Shown one piece after another: positions 7,969 through 16,423 of a DNA stretch of 64,000 nucleotides; within the stretch, counting starts at the first letter, position 1, and each line of letters begins with the position of its first letter. This DNA is from Halovulum marinum (GTDB lineage: Bacteria > Pseudomonadota > Alphaproteobacteria > Rhodobacterales > Rhodobacteraceae). A program made the translations under genes and the position numbers. Under the pieces are notes generated by a model. It saw only the letters and a program-made list of their open reading frames with translations, did no database searches and was not told the DNA's origin. The stretch is from positions 62,001 to 126,000 of the forward strand of contig NZ_WIND01000008.1 of NCBI RefSeq assembly GCF_009697225.1, in the 5' to 3' direction.

Positions 7969-9483
7969 ATGGAAAACCTGAACCACATGCTGGCCGCCGT
8001 CGCGGAGATCGGCCTGTCCTGGCAGATCCTCACGGTGTTCTGGGCCAGCCTTCTGGGGATCGTGATCGGCATGATACCGGGGCTGACGGCGACGCTGGGC
8101 GTGGCGCTGATGACCACGCTGACCCTGAGCATGGACCCGGACCGGGCAATCCTGGTGCTGGTGTGCATGTATGTCGGCGCCATCTACGGCGGCAGCCGCT
8201 CGGCGATCCTGCTGAACATCCCGGGCACGCCGGCGAACGCGGCGACCTCGCTCGAAGGCTTTCCGCTGGCACGCTCGGGCCAGGCCGGGCGTGCCATGGC
8301 CGTGGCGACCACCGGATCGTTCCTCGGCACGGTGGTGGGCATGTCGGCGCTGGCGATCGTCGCGCCGTGGCTGGCGGAATTCGCGCTGGACTTCGGCTCG
8401 TTCGAGTTTTTCTGGCTCGCCGTGTTCGGCGTCGTGCTCTGCGGTCAGCTCACGGCGATGGACGATGGGCTGAAGGGCTGGATCTCGGGCTTCTTCGGTC
8501 TGCTGGTGGCGATGGTCGGGCAGGAAAGCATCCACGCCTACGCGCGCTTTTCCTGGGGGATATCGGATCTGAGCGGCGGGCTGGGGCTGCTGCCCATCCT
8601 GGTGGGCGCGTTCGGCTGCGCCGAGGTGTTCTCGGTCATGCGCGGCGAGGCCGGTCAGGCGGTCGCCAGCAACGCGTCGGGGGTTCTGCGCGCCAGCCTG
8701 CAGGCGTTCCGCCACAGTTTCACCTGGATCCGCTCGGGGGTGATCGGGACCTTCATGGGCGTCGTGCCGGGCGTGGGCGAGGACATGGGCGCCTGGGTGT
8801 CCTATGCCACCGCGCGCAAACTGTCCCGAGACCCGGACGGATACGGCAAGGGCTCGGTCGAGGGGCTTCTGGCCGCCGAAACCGGCAATTCCGCCGCCGT
8901 GCCCGGCGCGCTGATCCCGGTGCTCACGCTGGCGATCCCCGGCTCCGCCCCGGCCGCGGTGCTGCTGGCCGCCATGATCATCCACGGCATCCGGCCGGGG
9001 CCGCTGATCATGTACCAGCAACCGGAGTTCTTCTTCTCGATCGTCGCCATGGTGTTCTGGGCCAGTGTCGGCATCCTGGTGCTGGGCCTGCTGCTGACGC
9101 GGCCCCTGCTGCTGATCCTCAAGGTGCGTCGCGAATGGCTGCTGGGGATCATCTTCACGCTCTGCACCGTCGGCGCCTTCGCCATCTCCGGGCGCCTGTT
9201 CGAGGTGCATCTGATGATCGCTTTCGGCCTGATCGGCTTCCTGATGCGCGAGGCCGGCTTTCCGGTCGCGCCGATGGTGCTGGGCGTCGTGCTGGGCCCG
9301 ATCCTCGACAGCAACCTGCGCCGCTCGCTTGCGCTGACCGAGGGCGACCTTGCGCCGTTCTTCACCCGTCCGATCAGCGCGGTGCTGGCGCTGCTGGTGC
9401 TGGGCATCCTGCTCGCCGGCCTGCTGCCGCTGGGCCGCCTGATCCGCAAGGCGCGCGAACGCAAGCGCGCGGCAGCGCCATGA
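7969..9483 (+). CDS. tctA: Tripartite tricarboxylate transporter large permease
   Basis: A 504-residue polytopic inner-membrane protein of the TctA family, the main permease driving ion-coupled uptake of the acid delivered by TctC. Family motifs are visible: GMIPGLTATLGVALM and YGGSRSAILLNIPGTP near the N-terminus, and PGVGEDMGAWVSYATARK with ETGNSAAVPGALIPVLTLAIPG in the middle. About eleven to twelve hydrophobic helices are seen, and the length is normal for the family. Its stop overlaps the start of the next gene (ATGA), which is an oxidoreductase and not tctB as is usual. Confidence 0.93.
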   Translation: MENLNHMLAAVAEIGLSWQILTVFWASLLGIVIGMIPGLTATLGVALMTTLTLSMDPDRAILVLVCMYVGAIYGGSRSAILLNIPGTPANAATSLEGFPLARSGQAGRAMAVATTGSFLGTVVGMSALAIVAPWLAEFALDFGSFEFFWLAVFGVVLCGQLTAMDDGLKGWISGFFGLLVAMVGQESIHAYARFSWGISDLSGGLGLLPILVGAFGCAEVFSVMRGEAGQAVASNASGVLRASLQAFRHSFTWIRSGVIGTFMGVVPGVGEDMGAWVSYATARKLSRDPDGYGKGSVEGLLAAETGNSAAVPGALIPVLTLAIPGSAPAAVLLAAMIIHGIRPGPLIMYQQPEFFFSIVAMVFWASVGILVLGLLLTRPLLLILKVRREWLLGIIFTLCTVGAFAISGRLFEVHLMIAFGLIGFLMREAGFPVAPMVLGVVLGPILDSNLRRSLALTEGDLAPFFTRPISAVLALLVLGILLAGLLPLGRLIRKARERKRAAAP

Positions 9484-10523
9484 CCCGCAGCGTGCTCGTC
9501 TGCGGCTACGGCAGCTTCGGCGCGCTGCACGCCGAGGCCTGGGCCACGCTGCCCGGCATCCGCATGCTGGTCGCCGACCCCGACCCCGGCGCCCGCGCCC
9601 GCGCCGAAGGCGCCGGCCTGCCCGGCGACCGGATGTTCGCCGATCCGCGCACGGCGATGGCGCACGCCGATCTGGTCGATATCGCCACCTCGCCCGCGAC
9701 GCACCTGCCGCTTGCGCTCGAGGCGCTGGCGCGGCGCCTGCCGGTCCTGATCGAAAAGCCGGCGACGCCCGACGTCGCCGGTGCTGAAACGCTGCTTGAT
9801 GCGGCGCACGGGCTGCCGCTGCAGATCGGCCTGATCCTGCGCGCCCATCCGCTGAGCCTGCGCGCCCGCGCGCTGATCGAGTCCGGCGCGATCGGCCGGA
9901 TCGTCGGGATCTGGGGGGATTTCTCGGGTTGGAAGCGGATGCGGGCCGACAGCTCGCTGCTGCTGAACGACGGCGTGCATTTCCTCGACCTGATGCGCCA
10001 CCTGACCGGCTGTCCGATCGTCGGCGTCGAGGCGGTCGCGTGGGCGCGCCTGTCCGGGGCGGTGGCCGACGACATCCGGATCGACACCGTTCACGAGAAC
10101 GGTCTGGCGGGCGAGCTGCGCCTCGGCCTGCCCCGCGGAGGCGAGACGGCCGACAGCGTGGTGCCGGGGGCGGTGACGCGCAAGACGCTGACCGTCGGCG
10201 GCAGCGAGGGCGTGCTGACTCTGGACTTCAACCGCAACCGCCTGTTCCACGGCCGCGCCGGCTACACCCCCTGCCCCGCCGGCTGGAGCGTCGATCCGTC
10301 CGCGCTGCACTGGGAGGCGACGCCGGACGTCAGCACGATATCCCTGTTGCGCGACAGCTTCGCCCGGTTCCTGAATGCGCTCGACGACGGCGCCCCGGTC
10401 CTTTGCGACGCGCGGCAAGGCGCGCTGGAACTGGCCCGGGTCTGCGCTGCGGTCGAGACGGCGTTGGCGGCGCCGAAACGTCCGTTCACCCTGACGACCC
10501 GCGAACCGGAGGACGCCGCATGA
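9480..10523 (+). CDS. Gfo/Idh/MocA-family oxidoreductase
   Basis: A 347-residue NAD(P)-dependent sugar or polyol dehydrogenase. The Rossmann start is GYGSFGALHAEAW (about residues 8-20), and the family's EKP motif is present (IEKPATPD, about residue 97), containing the catalytic-pair lysine. A histidine in the NDGVHFLDLMRHL helix fits the usual D/N-x-x-x-H pattern. It is inserted between tctA and tctB, with ATGA overlaps at both ends, so it is made together with the transporter. It probably oxidises the imported sugar acid or an early intermediate. The substrate is unknown. Confidence 0.85.
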   Translation: MTRSVLVCGYGSFGALHAEAWATLPGIRMLVADPDPGARARAEGAGLPGDRMFADPRTAMAHADLVDIATSPATHLPLALEALARRLPVLIEKPATPDVAGAETLLDAAHGLPLQIGLILRAHPLSLRARALIESGAIGRIVGIWGDFSGWKRMRADSSLLLNDGVHFLDLMRHLTGCPIVGVEAVAWARLSGAVADDIRIDTVHENGLAGELRLGLPRGGETADSVVPGAVTRKTLTVGGSEGVLTLDFNRNRLFHGRAGYTPCPAGWSVDPSALHWEATPDVSTISLLRDSFARFLNALDDGAPVLCDARQGALELARVCAAVETALAAPKRPFTLTTREPEDAA

Positions 10524-11038
10524 GACCCACGACCCAAGACAGGGGCGCGGTCCGCGCCGATCTGTTCAGCGGCGCGGTGGTGACGCTGATCGGCCTCGGC
10601 GGATTGCTGGAATCGCTCCGGATGCCCCGCTTCGCCGAGCGCAATGCCGATCCCTATACCGTGCCCGGCGTGACCCCCGGCCTGATCTCGGCGATGCTGC
10701 TGATCTTCGGCGTGGCGCTTCTGGTACGGGCCCTGCGCGGGCGGGCATCCGGTGCCGGCGTCAGCATCCACCGCTGGTCCCGGGCCTCGGGTTTCCGCAC
10801 CGTGCTGACCCTGGCGCTGACGCTGGTCTACGGGCTGCTGCTGTTCGGCAACATCCCGTTCCTGCCCGCCACCGTCGCCTTCGTCTTCGCCTTCACCCTG
10901 GTGCTGGACTGGGCGAACCCGGAGCGCAGGCTGCCCCTTGCCTACCTTCTGCCCGGGGCCGCCGTGCTGGCGGTCGCCGCCGGGTTCGGGATCGAGTTCG
11001 TGTTCAAGGAGGTGTTCCTGGTGAGGCTTCCCGGATGA
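10520..11038 (+). CDS. tctB: Tripartite tricarboxylate transporter small permease
   Basis: A 172-residue TctB-family protein with four predicted membrane helices (about residues 15-33, 51-68, 92-115 and 135-160). It is the poorly conserved small membrane subunit of the tripartite tricarboxylate transporter. The motif VPGVTPGLISAMLLIFG is typical of TctB. The start overlaps the stop of the preceding oxidoreductase, and its own stop overlaps the next start. The order here (C-A-oxidoreductase-B) differs from the common C-B-A arrangement. Confidence 0.85.
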   Translation: MRPTTQDRGAVRADLFSGAVVTLIGLGGLLESLRMPRFAERNADPYTVPGVTPGLISAMLLIFGVALLVRALRGRASGAGVSIHRWSRASGFRTVLTLALTLVYGLLLFGNIPFLPATVAFVFAFTLVLDWANPERRLPLAYLLPGAAVLAVAAGFGIEFVFKEVFLVRLPG

Positions 11039-11871
11039 TCCGCCTGGCGCTCTGCAACGAGGTCCTGCGCGCGCATCCGCTGCCCGAGCAGTGCCGCATC
11101 GCCCGCGCGCTCGGCTACGACGCGCTGGAAATTGCACCGTTCACCCTGTCCGACGATCCCGCGCGGCTGCCGCGGGCCGCGCGCCGCGACATCCGCACCA
11201 CGATCGAGGATGCCGGACTTGCGGTCGCCGGGCTGCACTGGCTGATGACCGCGCCCGCCGGCCTGTCGATCACCGACCCGGTCCGCGCCGACCGTGCCGC
11301 CGCGCACATGGCGGCGATGGCCGAACTGTGCGCCGACCTGGGTGGCGCGATCCTGGTGCACGGCTCGCCCGAGCAGCGCGATCTGGCCCACGCCCCCAAT
11401 CCGGAGATCGCCCGCGAGACCGCCGCGCGCTGCTTCGCCCGCGCCGGGGCGGCGGCCGAGGCGGCAGGCGTGACCTACTGCCTCGAGCCGCTCGCGCCGG
11501 TGCTGACCGGGTATCTGAACACCGTCGCGGAATGCGCGGCGCTGCTGGACCAGATCGCCAGCCCCGGCCTGTCGGCCATGCTCGACACCTCGGCGGCGGC
11601 CGGCGGCGAGACCGAGCCGCCCGACGCGGTGCTGGCGCGCTGGCTGCCCACCGGCCGGATCTCGCATGTGCATCTGAACGATCCGAACCGCCGCGCGCCG
11701 GGACAGGGCCGAATGCAGTTCGGCCCGGTGATGCAGAGGCTTCTGTCCGGCGGCTACGACGGCTTCGTCAGCGTCGAGCCCTTCGTCTATCAGCCATCAG
11801 GCGAGGCGACGGCGGCGGTCGCCGCCGGGTATCTGCGCGGCATCCTCGAATCCATCGGAGACGCACAATGA
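11035..11871 (+). CDS. Sugar phosphate isomerase/epimerase-family TIM barrel
   Basis: A 278-residue xylose-isomerase-like TIM-barrel protein (AP endonuclease 2 fold). Conserved metal-ligand style residues include Glu in YCLEPLAP, Asp in MLDTSAA, His in HVHLNDPN and Glu in VSVEPF. Enzymes of this type interconvert keto or inosose-like sugars, or act as hydroxypyruvate-isomerase- or dehydratase-like catabolic enzymes. It overlaps tctB by ATGA and belongs to the same transcription unit. It is probably the second step after oxidation of the imported acid, but the exact reaction is not identifiable. Confidence 0.8.
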   Translation: MIRLALCNEVLRAHPLPEQCRIARALGYDALEIAPFTLSDDPARLPRAARRDIRTTIEDAGLAVAGLHWLMTAPAGLSITDPVRADRAAAHMAAMAELCADLGGAILVHGSPEQRDLAHAPNPEIARETAARCFARAGAAAEAAGVTYCLEPLAPVLTGYLNTVAECAALLDQIASPGLSAMLDTSAAAGGETEPPDAVLARWLPTGRISHVHLNDPNRRAPGQGRMQFGPVMQRLLSGGYDGFVSVEPFVYQPSGEATAAVAAGYLRGILESIGDAQ

Positions 11872-12008
11872 CGCAATGCGCGGGGCCTGTTGCGACACCG
11901 AACAGACGCGTCCTCGCCAGGGCGCCCGTGCCAGATCGCGCGCCGGGCGAACGCCGGTCCGCGGGCCCCGTGCCCGCCGGACCGAAACAACAGACAAAGG
12001 AGTGCTGA

Positions 12009-13037
12009 ATGTCGGCAGATTTCCCCCGCAGCATAGCCGATGAGACGGTTCTGGAAGACGTGCTGTCGACCCCGTCCGCGGCGCTGGTCGAGACGCTCGC
12101 CGCGCTGCCCGGCGACATCACCTTCCTCGGCGTCGGCGGCAAGATCGGGCCGACGCTGGCACGGATGGCGAAGCGCGCCGCCCCGGACAAGCGGATCATC
12201 GGCGTCGCGCGCTTTTCGGAACCGGGGCTGAAACGGAAACTGGCCGGCTGGGGCATCGAGACGGTGACCTGCGATCTTCTGGACCGCGCGGCGGTTGATG
12301 CGCTGGAAAAGACCGAGAACGCCGTGTTCCTTGCCGGGCGCAAGTTCGGCTCCGAGGGCAATCTGGGGCTGACCTGGGCGATGAACGTCCTCTGCCCGGC
12401 CATCGTCGCCGAAGCCTTCGCGGCCTCCCGGCTGGTGGTGTATTCCACCGCCTGCGTCTATCCGTTCGTCGACGTCACCAGCGGCGGCGCGCCCGAAACC
12501 TTGCGCGTCGCCCCGCCGGGCGAGTACGCGAACTCCTGCATCGGGCGCGAGCGCGTTTTCGAGCACTTCGCCAACACGCACGGGACCCGCTCGGTCATCC
12601 TGCGCCTGTCCTACGCGCTCGACCTGCGCTACGGCGTGCTGCACGACATCGCGCGGGCGGTGAAGGCGGGCGCGCCGGTGCCGCTCGACATGGGGCACTG
12701 CAACGTGATCTGGCAGGGCAGCGCGAACGACGTGGCGCTGCGGGCGCTGGCGCTGGCGGAGGCGCCGCCGGCGGTTCTGAACCTGTCCGGCCCGGAAACC
12801 GCCTCGATCCGGCGCCTGGCCGAGCGGTTCGGCAACGCATTCGGCACCGAACCGGTGTTCACCGGCACCGAGCAGAACCGCGCCTGGCTGGTCGACACCA
12901 CGCTGCAGCAGCGGCATTTCGGCTATCCGGAGGTGCCGCTCGCGCAGGTCGTCGACTGGACCGCGGACTGGGTGGCGCACGACCGCGGCTCGCTGGGCAA
13001 GCCCACCCATTTCGAGGTCCGCGATGGCGCGTACTGA
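12009..13037 (+). CDS. NAD-dependent epimerase/dehydratase-like protein (altered active site)
   Basis: A 342-residue extended short-chain dehydrogenase. The nucleotide-binding loop is GVGGKIG (41-47) and the catalytic-type serine is Ser146 in VVYSTACVYP. Tyr173 is present, but the expected YxxxK reads YANSC, with Cys177 in place of the lysine. This suggests a redox-inactive or altered-mechanism member. A GGAG site precedes the ATG. Its last 14 bp overlap the TetR gene. A 137-bp gap follows the TIM-barrel gene, so it may have its own promoter. It is probably part of the sugar-acid pathway; its role is uncertain. Confidence 0.75.
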   Translation: MSADFPRSIADETVLEDVLSTPSAALVETLAALPGDITFLGVGGKIGPTLARMAKRAAPDKRIIGVARFSEPGLKRKLAGWGIETVTCDLLDRAAVDALEKTENAVFLAGRKFGSEGNLGLTWAMNVLCPAIVAEAFAASRLVVYSTACVYPFVDVTSGGAPETLRVAPPGEYANSCIGRERVFEHFANTHGTRSVILRLSYALDLRYGVLHDIARAVKAGAPVPLDMGHCNVIWQGSANDVALRALALAEAPPAVLNLSGPETASIRRLAERFGNAFGTEPVFTGTEQNRAWLVDTTLQQRHFGYPEVPLAQVVDWTADWVAHDRGSLGKPTHFEVRDGAY

Positions 13038-13671
13038 CACAGCCCTGGCCAGCCGCAGGAAGGGCACGCGCGATGCCGAGGCGACGCGGGGCGCGATCCT
13101 CGACGCCGGCCGCGCCGAGTTCGCCGAGCGCGGCCTGGGCGGCGGCCGGATCGACGCCATCGCCGAGCGCGCAGGCTGCAACAAGGCGATGATCTATCAT
13201 TATTTCGGCTCCAAGGCGGCGCTGTTCTCGGCAGTGCTGGAGCACAATTACGCGCTGATCCGCTCGGCCGAGGCTGCATTGGACCTGTCGCACAGGGATC
13301 CGGTCGAGGCGGTGCGCACGCTGGTCGAGTTCTCGTTCGACTATGTCGCCGCCAACCCCGAGTTCATCAAGCTGATCAACGAAGAGAACCTGCACGCCGG
13401 GGTCCACATCGATGCCGCCATGGCGCGCAAGCTCAACAGTCCCGTGGTGGGAACGCTGCGCGAGGTGCTCGCGCGCGGCGCGGCGCAAGGCGTGTTCCGC
13501 GGCGATGCCGACCCGCAGCAACTGTACATCTCGATCGCGTCGATCTGCTATTTCTCGATCGCCAACCGCTACACGCTGTCGGCGATCTTCGACCTTCCGC
13601 CGGGCGATGCCTTGCTCGGCTACCGCCGCGCCCACGTGATCGAGGTGATCCTCGGATATCTTCGCCCCTGA
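13024..13671 (+). CDS. TetR/AcrR-family transcriptional regulator
   Basis: A 215-residue repressor-type regulator. The N-terminal helix-turn-helix spans about residues 20-66, with the TetR signature AGCNKAMIYHYFGSK. The remainder is a helical ligand-binding and dimer domain resembling the RutR/TetR_C_6 type (FDYVAANPEFIKLINEENL). It overlaps the preceding SDR gene by 14 bp. By position it should sense a pathway metabolite and control this cluster. A fitting inverted repeat lies just before tctC at 6812-6827. Confidence 0.87.
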   Translation: MARTDTALASRRKGTRDAEATRGAILDAGRAEFAERGLGGGRIDAIAERAGCNKAMIYHYFGSKAALFSAVLEHNYALIRSAEAALDLSHRDPVEAVRTLVEFSFDYVAANPEFIKLINEENLHAGVHIDAAMARKLNSPVVGTLREVLARGAAQGVFRGDADPQQLYISIASICYFSIANRYTLSAIFDLPPGDALLGYRRAHVIEVILGYLRP

Positions 13672-13686
13672 CAAAGGATCGACCGC

Positions 13687-14739
13687 TTGCTTATCTCCGA
13701 CATTGCCCCCATTCCGCTCGCCAAGCTGCGCAAGGGCGGGGTCGTTCCGGCGCATCCGCTCGCGCTTACCGCCGGGCGCGAACTGGACGAACGGCGGCAG
13801 CGGGCGCTGTCGCGCTACTACCTCGATGCCGGCGCGGCGGGGCTGGCGGTCGGCGTGCACACGACGCAGTTCGCGATCCGCGAAGCCGGTCTGTTTCGCC
13901 CCGTACTCGAGCTTGCCGCCGGCGAAGCCGCCCGCCATGGCTCCGAGCCGTTCCTGATCGCCGGGGCGATGGGGCCGACCGCGCAGGCCGTGGACGAGAC
14001 CGAGACGGCACGCGCGCTCGGCTATCACGCGGTGCTGCTGTCCCTCGCCGGTCGGGACGCGATGGACGAGGACGCGCTGATCGCCCATTGCCGCGCCGTC
14101 GCCGGGGTGATGCCGGTGGTCGGCTTCTACCTGCAGCGCGCCGTCGGCGGGCAGCACCTGCCCGCCGGCTTCTGGCGGCGCTTCGCCGGCATCGAGAACG
14201 TTCTGGCGATCAAGATGGCGCCGTTCAACCGCTACCAGACGCTGGACGTGATCGAGGCCGTCGTCGCCGCCCGGGCCGAGGACCGCGTCACGCTCTATAC
14301 CGGCAATGACGATCACATCGTCGCCGACCTGCTGACCGAGGTCCGCATCAAGCGCGACGGCGTCGAGGTGCCGGTGCGTATCCGCGGCGGTCTGTTGGGT
14401 CACTGGGCAGTCTGGACCCGGCGGGCGGTCGAACTGCTCGACGAGATCCACGACCGCCCCGGCGGTCGCAGCGTCACCGACTGGCTGGCGCTCGACGCGC
14501 TGACCACCCGGGCCAACGCTGTGCTGTTCGACGCCGCCAACGATTTCGCCGGCTGCATCGCCGCGCTGCACGAGGTGCTGCGCCGCCAGGGCCTGCTGGA
14601 AGGCACCTGGTGCCTCGATCCGGACGAGAGCATGGGGCCGGGACAGATGGAGCGCCTGGACCGTCTGCTCGCCGAGCATCCGGAACTGACGGACGACGCT
14701 TTCGTCGCGACGCATCGCGACCGGTGGCTGACTGGCTGA
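13687..14739 (+). CDS. DapA-family (class I aldolase-like) lyase
   Basis: A 350-residue dihydrodipicolinate-synthase-superfamily protein. The Schiff-base lysine is Lys176 (VLAIKMAPFNRY) and the partner tyrosine is Tyr148 (VVGFYLQ). It is longer than the usual 290-300 residues, with a C-terminal helical extension after residue 290. Such enzymes cleave or dehydrate 2-keto sugar acids, often to pyruvate. The start is a TTG with an AAAGGA ribosome site about 8 bp upstream. It closes the cluster and probably performs the final carbon-carbon cleavage. The substrate is not known. Confidence 0.8.
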   Translation: MLISDIAPIPLAKLRKGGVVPAHPLALTAGRELDERRQRALSRYYLDAGAAGLAVGVHTTQFAIREAGLFRPVLELAAGEAARHGSEPFLIAGAMGPTAQAVDETETARALGYHAVLLSLAGRDAMDEDALIAHCRAVAGVMPVVGFYLQRAVGGQHLPAGFWRRFAGIENVLAIKMAPFNRYQTLDVIEAVVAARAEDRVTLYTGNDDHIVADLLTEVRIKRDGVEVPVRIRGGLLGHWAVWTRRAVELLDEIHDRPGGRSVTDWLALDALTTRANAVLFDAANDFAGCIAALHEVLRRQGLLEGTWCLDPDESMGPGQMERLDRLLAEHPELTDDAFVATHRDRWLTG

Positions 14740-14817
14740 AGGACCCGGCGCTGCCCGGGCCGACCGGACGGCCGGCTCGAAGCCCCGCAGGCCCAAGCCG
14801 GTCCGGCCGACTGGCGG

Positions 14818-15504
14818 TCAGGCCACCGACACGGTCATCGATCCCAGGCCATCGGCCTCGATCACCATCTCGTCGCCTTTCCGTACCGGGCCGACGCCGG
14901 ACGGGGTGCCCGACAGGATCACGTCGCCCGCCGCCAGTTCGAAATACTCCGACAGATAGGCGATCATCTCGGGGACCTTCCAGATCATCTGGTTGAGGTC
15001 GCCCTCCTGCCGCACCTCGCCATTCACGCTCAACGCTATCCGGCCGGCGCTGGGGTGACCCACCGCGGCGACCGGATGGATCGGCCCGACCGGCGCCGAG
15101 CGCTCGAACGCCTTGCCAATCTCCCAGGGCCGGCCAAGCTTCTTCTGCTCGCCCTGCAGGTCGCGCCGGGTCATGTCCAGCGCCAGCGCATAGCCGAACA
15201 CATGCTCCAGCGCATCGTCGACGGCGATGTTGGTGCCGCCGGTTTTCAGCATTACCGCGATCTCGGCCTCGTGATGCACGTCCGAGGTATTCGGCGGATA
15301 CGGAAACGTGCCCGAAGGATCGAGATTGTCGGCGTTCTTCTGGAAGAAGAACGGCGGCTCGCGGTCCGGATCGTGCCCCATCTCGATCGCGTGGGCCGCA
15401 TAGTTGCGACCGATGCAGTACACCCGGCGGACGGGAAACCGCCGGTCAGACCCGGCGACCGGCAGCGCGACCACCGCCGGGGCATCGATGACGTAATCAG
15501 ACAT
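14818..15504 (-). CDS. Fumarylacetoacetate hydrolase-family protein
   Basis: A 228-residue FAH-domain enzyme. The metal-binding residues typical of the fold are visible in the HHEAEIAVML motif (Glu pair) and in the ALDMTRRDLQ motif (Asp), with the catalytic-site IGRNYAAHAIEM loop near the N-terminus. Members hydrolyse fumarylpyruvate, acylpyruvates or 2-keto-3-deoxy sugar acids. The length fits the short fumarylpyruvate hydrolase type. A GGGAGG site precedes the ATG. It is divergent from a GntR gene across 87 bp that hold repeated ACCA sites, so it is probably under that regulator. Confidence 0.87.
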   Translation of the reverse strand: MSDYVIDAPAVVALPVAGSDRRFPVRRVYCIGRNYAAHAIEMGHDPDREPPFFFQKNADNLDPSGTFPYPPNTSDVHHEAEIAVMLKTGGTNIAVDDALEHVFGYALALDMTRRDLQGEQKKLGRPWEIGKAFERSAPVGPIHPVAAVGHPSAGRIALSVNGEVRQEGDLNQMIWKVPEMIAYLSEYFELAAGDVILSGTPSGVGPVRKGDEMVIEADGLGSMTVSVA

Positions 15505-15535
15505 GAGTGGGACCTCCCGTTGCTGGCCGGATTCG

Positions 15536-15563
15536 ACCAAATCATAACCATTCCGGACCAATT
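15536..15563. promoter_or_regulatory. Three phased ACCA repeats, likely GntR operator
   Basis: ACCAAAT, ACCATT and ACCAATT begin at 15536, 15547 and 15557, spaced 11 and 10 bp, so they fall on one face of the helix. They sit between the divergent hydrolase and GntR genes. ACCAATT-type half sites are common for FadR/PdhR-like regulators, so binding by the adjacent regulator is likely. Confidence 0.5.
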
Positions 15564-15591
15564 TCGAGACTGAAGGGATCTTTCGTCCGAA

Positions 15592-16359
15592 ATGCTTGCG
15601 ATCTGGCCCGCGATGACGCAATCTATCTCCGATATGAACGAATTGATCAACCAATATTCCGCCTCCGAGCCGCCCGCACCTGCTGCCGGCGGCCACGGCC
15701 GGGATGTGGTCGATGCGCTGCGGGACCTGATCGCCGGCGGCGGCTACCAACCCGGCGACCGGCTGCCGCCCGAGCGCGAGCTGACGGAACGGTTCGGGAT
15801 CAAGCGCGCCGCCCTGCGCAAGGCGCTGGAGACGCTGGAGCGCGACGGGCTGATCTGGCGCCACGTCGGCAAGGGCACCTTCGTGTCCAGCGCGCGCGGC
15901 GGCACCCCCGTCGCCAGCCTGGCCGAGCTGAGCCGCCAGGTCGGCCCGCTGCAGATGATGCGCGCGCGGCTGTCGATGGAACCGGCGATCGCGCGCGAAG
16001 CGGCGGTGAACGCCACCGCCGAGGCTGTCGCCCGGATCGAGAACGCGCGCGAAGGCGCCTTTGCCGCCGCCAGCTGGGACGACTACGAAGCCTGCGACGA
16101 CGTGTTCCACCGCGCCATCGCCGAGGCGACCGGCAACGCGCTTCTGCTGGCGCTGTTCGACCAGCTGAACCACGTCCGCCGCGCCATCGCCTGGGACACG
16201 GTGGTGCGCACGTCGGAACGCCCGCCGCGCGACCATACCAGTTTCACCGAGCACGACCGCATCGTCGCGGCGATCCAGACCCGCAATCCGGTCGAGGCGC
16301 ACGCCGCCATGCGCACGCACCTCGGCTCGGTGTCGGCGCGCCTGTTCGGGGAGGTCTGA
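15592..16359 (+). CDS. GntR/FadR-family regulator (FCD domain)
   Basis: A 255-residue regulator. The winged helix spans about residues 37-105 with the signature PPERELTERFGIKRAALRKALETLE. A C-terminal FCD helical domain carries histidines placed for a metal-carboxylate site (FHRAIAEATGN, HDRIVAAI and a later THLGS). Such proteins usually release DNA when a substrate acid binds. The start could also be the ATG at 15613 or 15634; the first was used because of the upstream GAAGGG. It lies 64 bp before the ABC importer and divergent from the hydrolase, so it probably controls both. Confidence 0.87.
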   Translation: MLAIWPAMTQSISDMNELINQYSASEPPAPAAGGHGRDVVDALRDLIAGGGYQPGDRLPPERELTERFGIKRAALRKALETLERDGLIWRHVGKGTFVSSARGGTPVASLAELSRQVGPLQMMRARLSMEPAIAREAAVNATAEAVARIENAREGAFAAASWDDYEACDDVFHRAIAEATGNALLLALFDQLNHVRRAIAWDTVVRTSERPPRDHTSFTEHDRIVAAIQTRNPVEAHAAMRTHLGSVSARLFGEV

Positions 16360-16423
16360 ACCGGCAGCCGCACGATTCCGGACCACGGAACAAGACCAAG
16401 AAGCCAAAACAAGGGAGGAAAGA

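Noticed and set aside
6826-9210. Very long open frame on the minus strand opposite tctC and tctA
   Set aside because: It is rich in Arg, Gly, His and Gln with no family motif and lies opposite clearly conserved genes; high GC keeps such antisense frames open.
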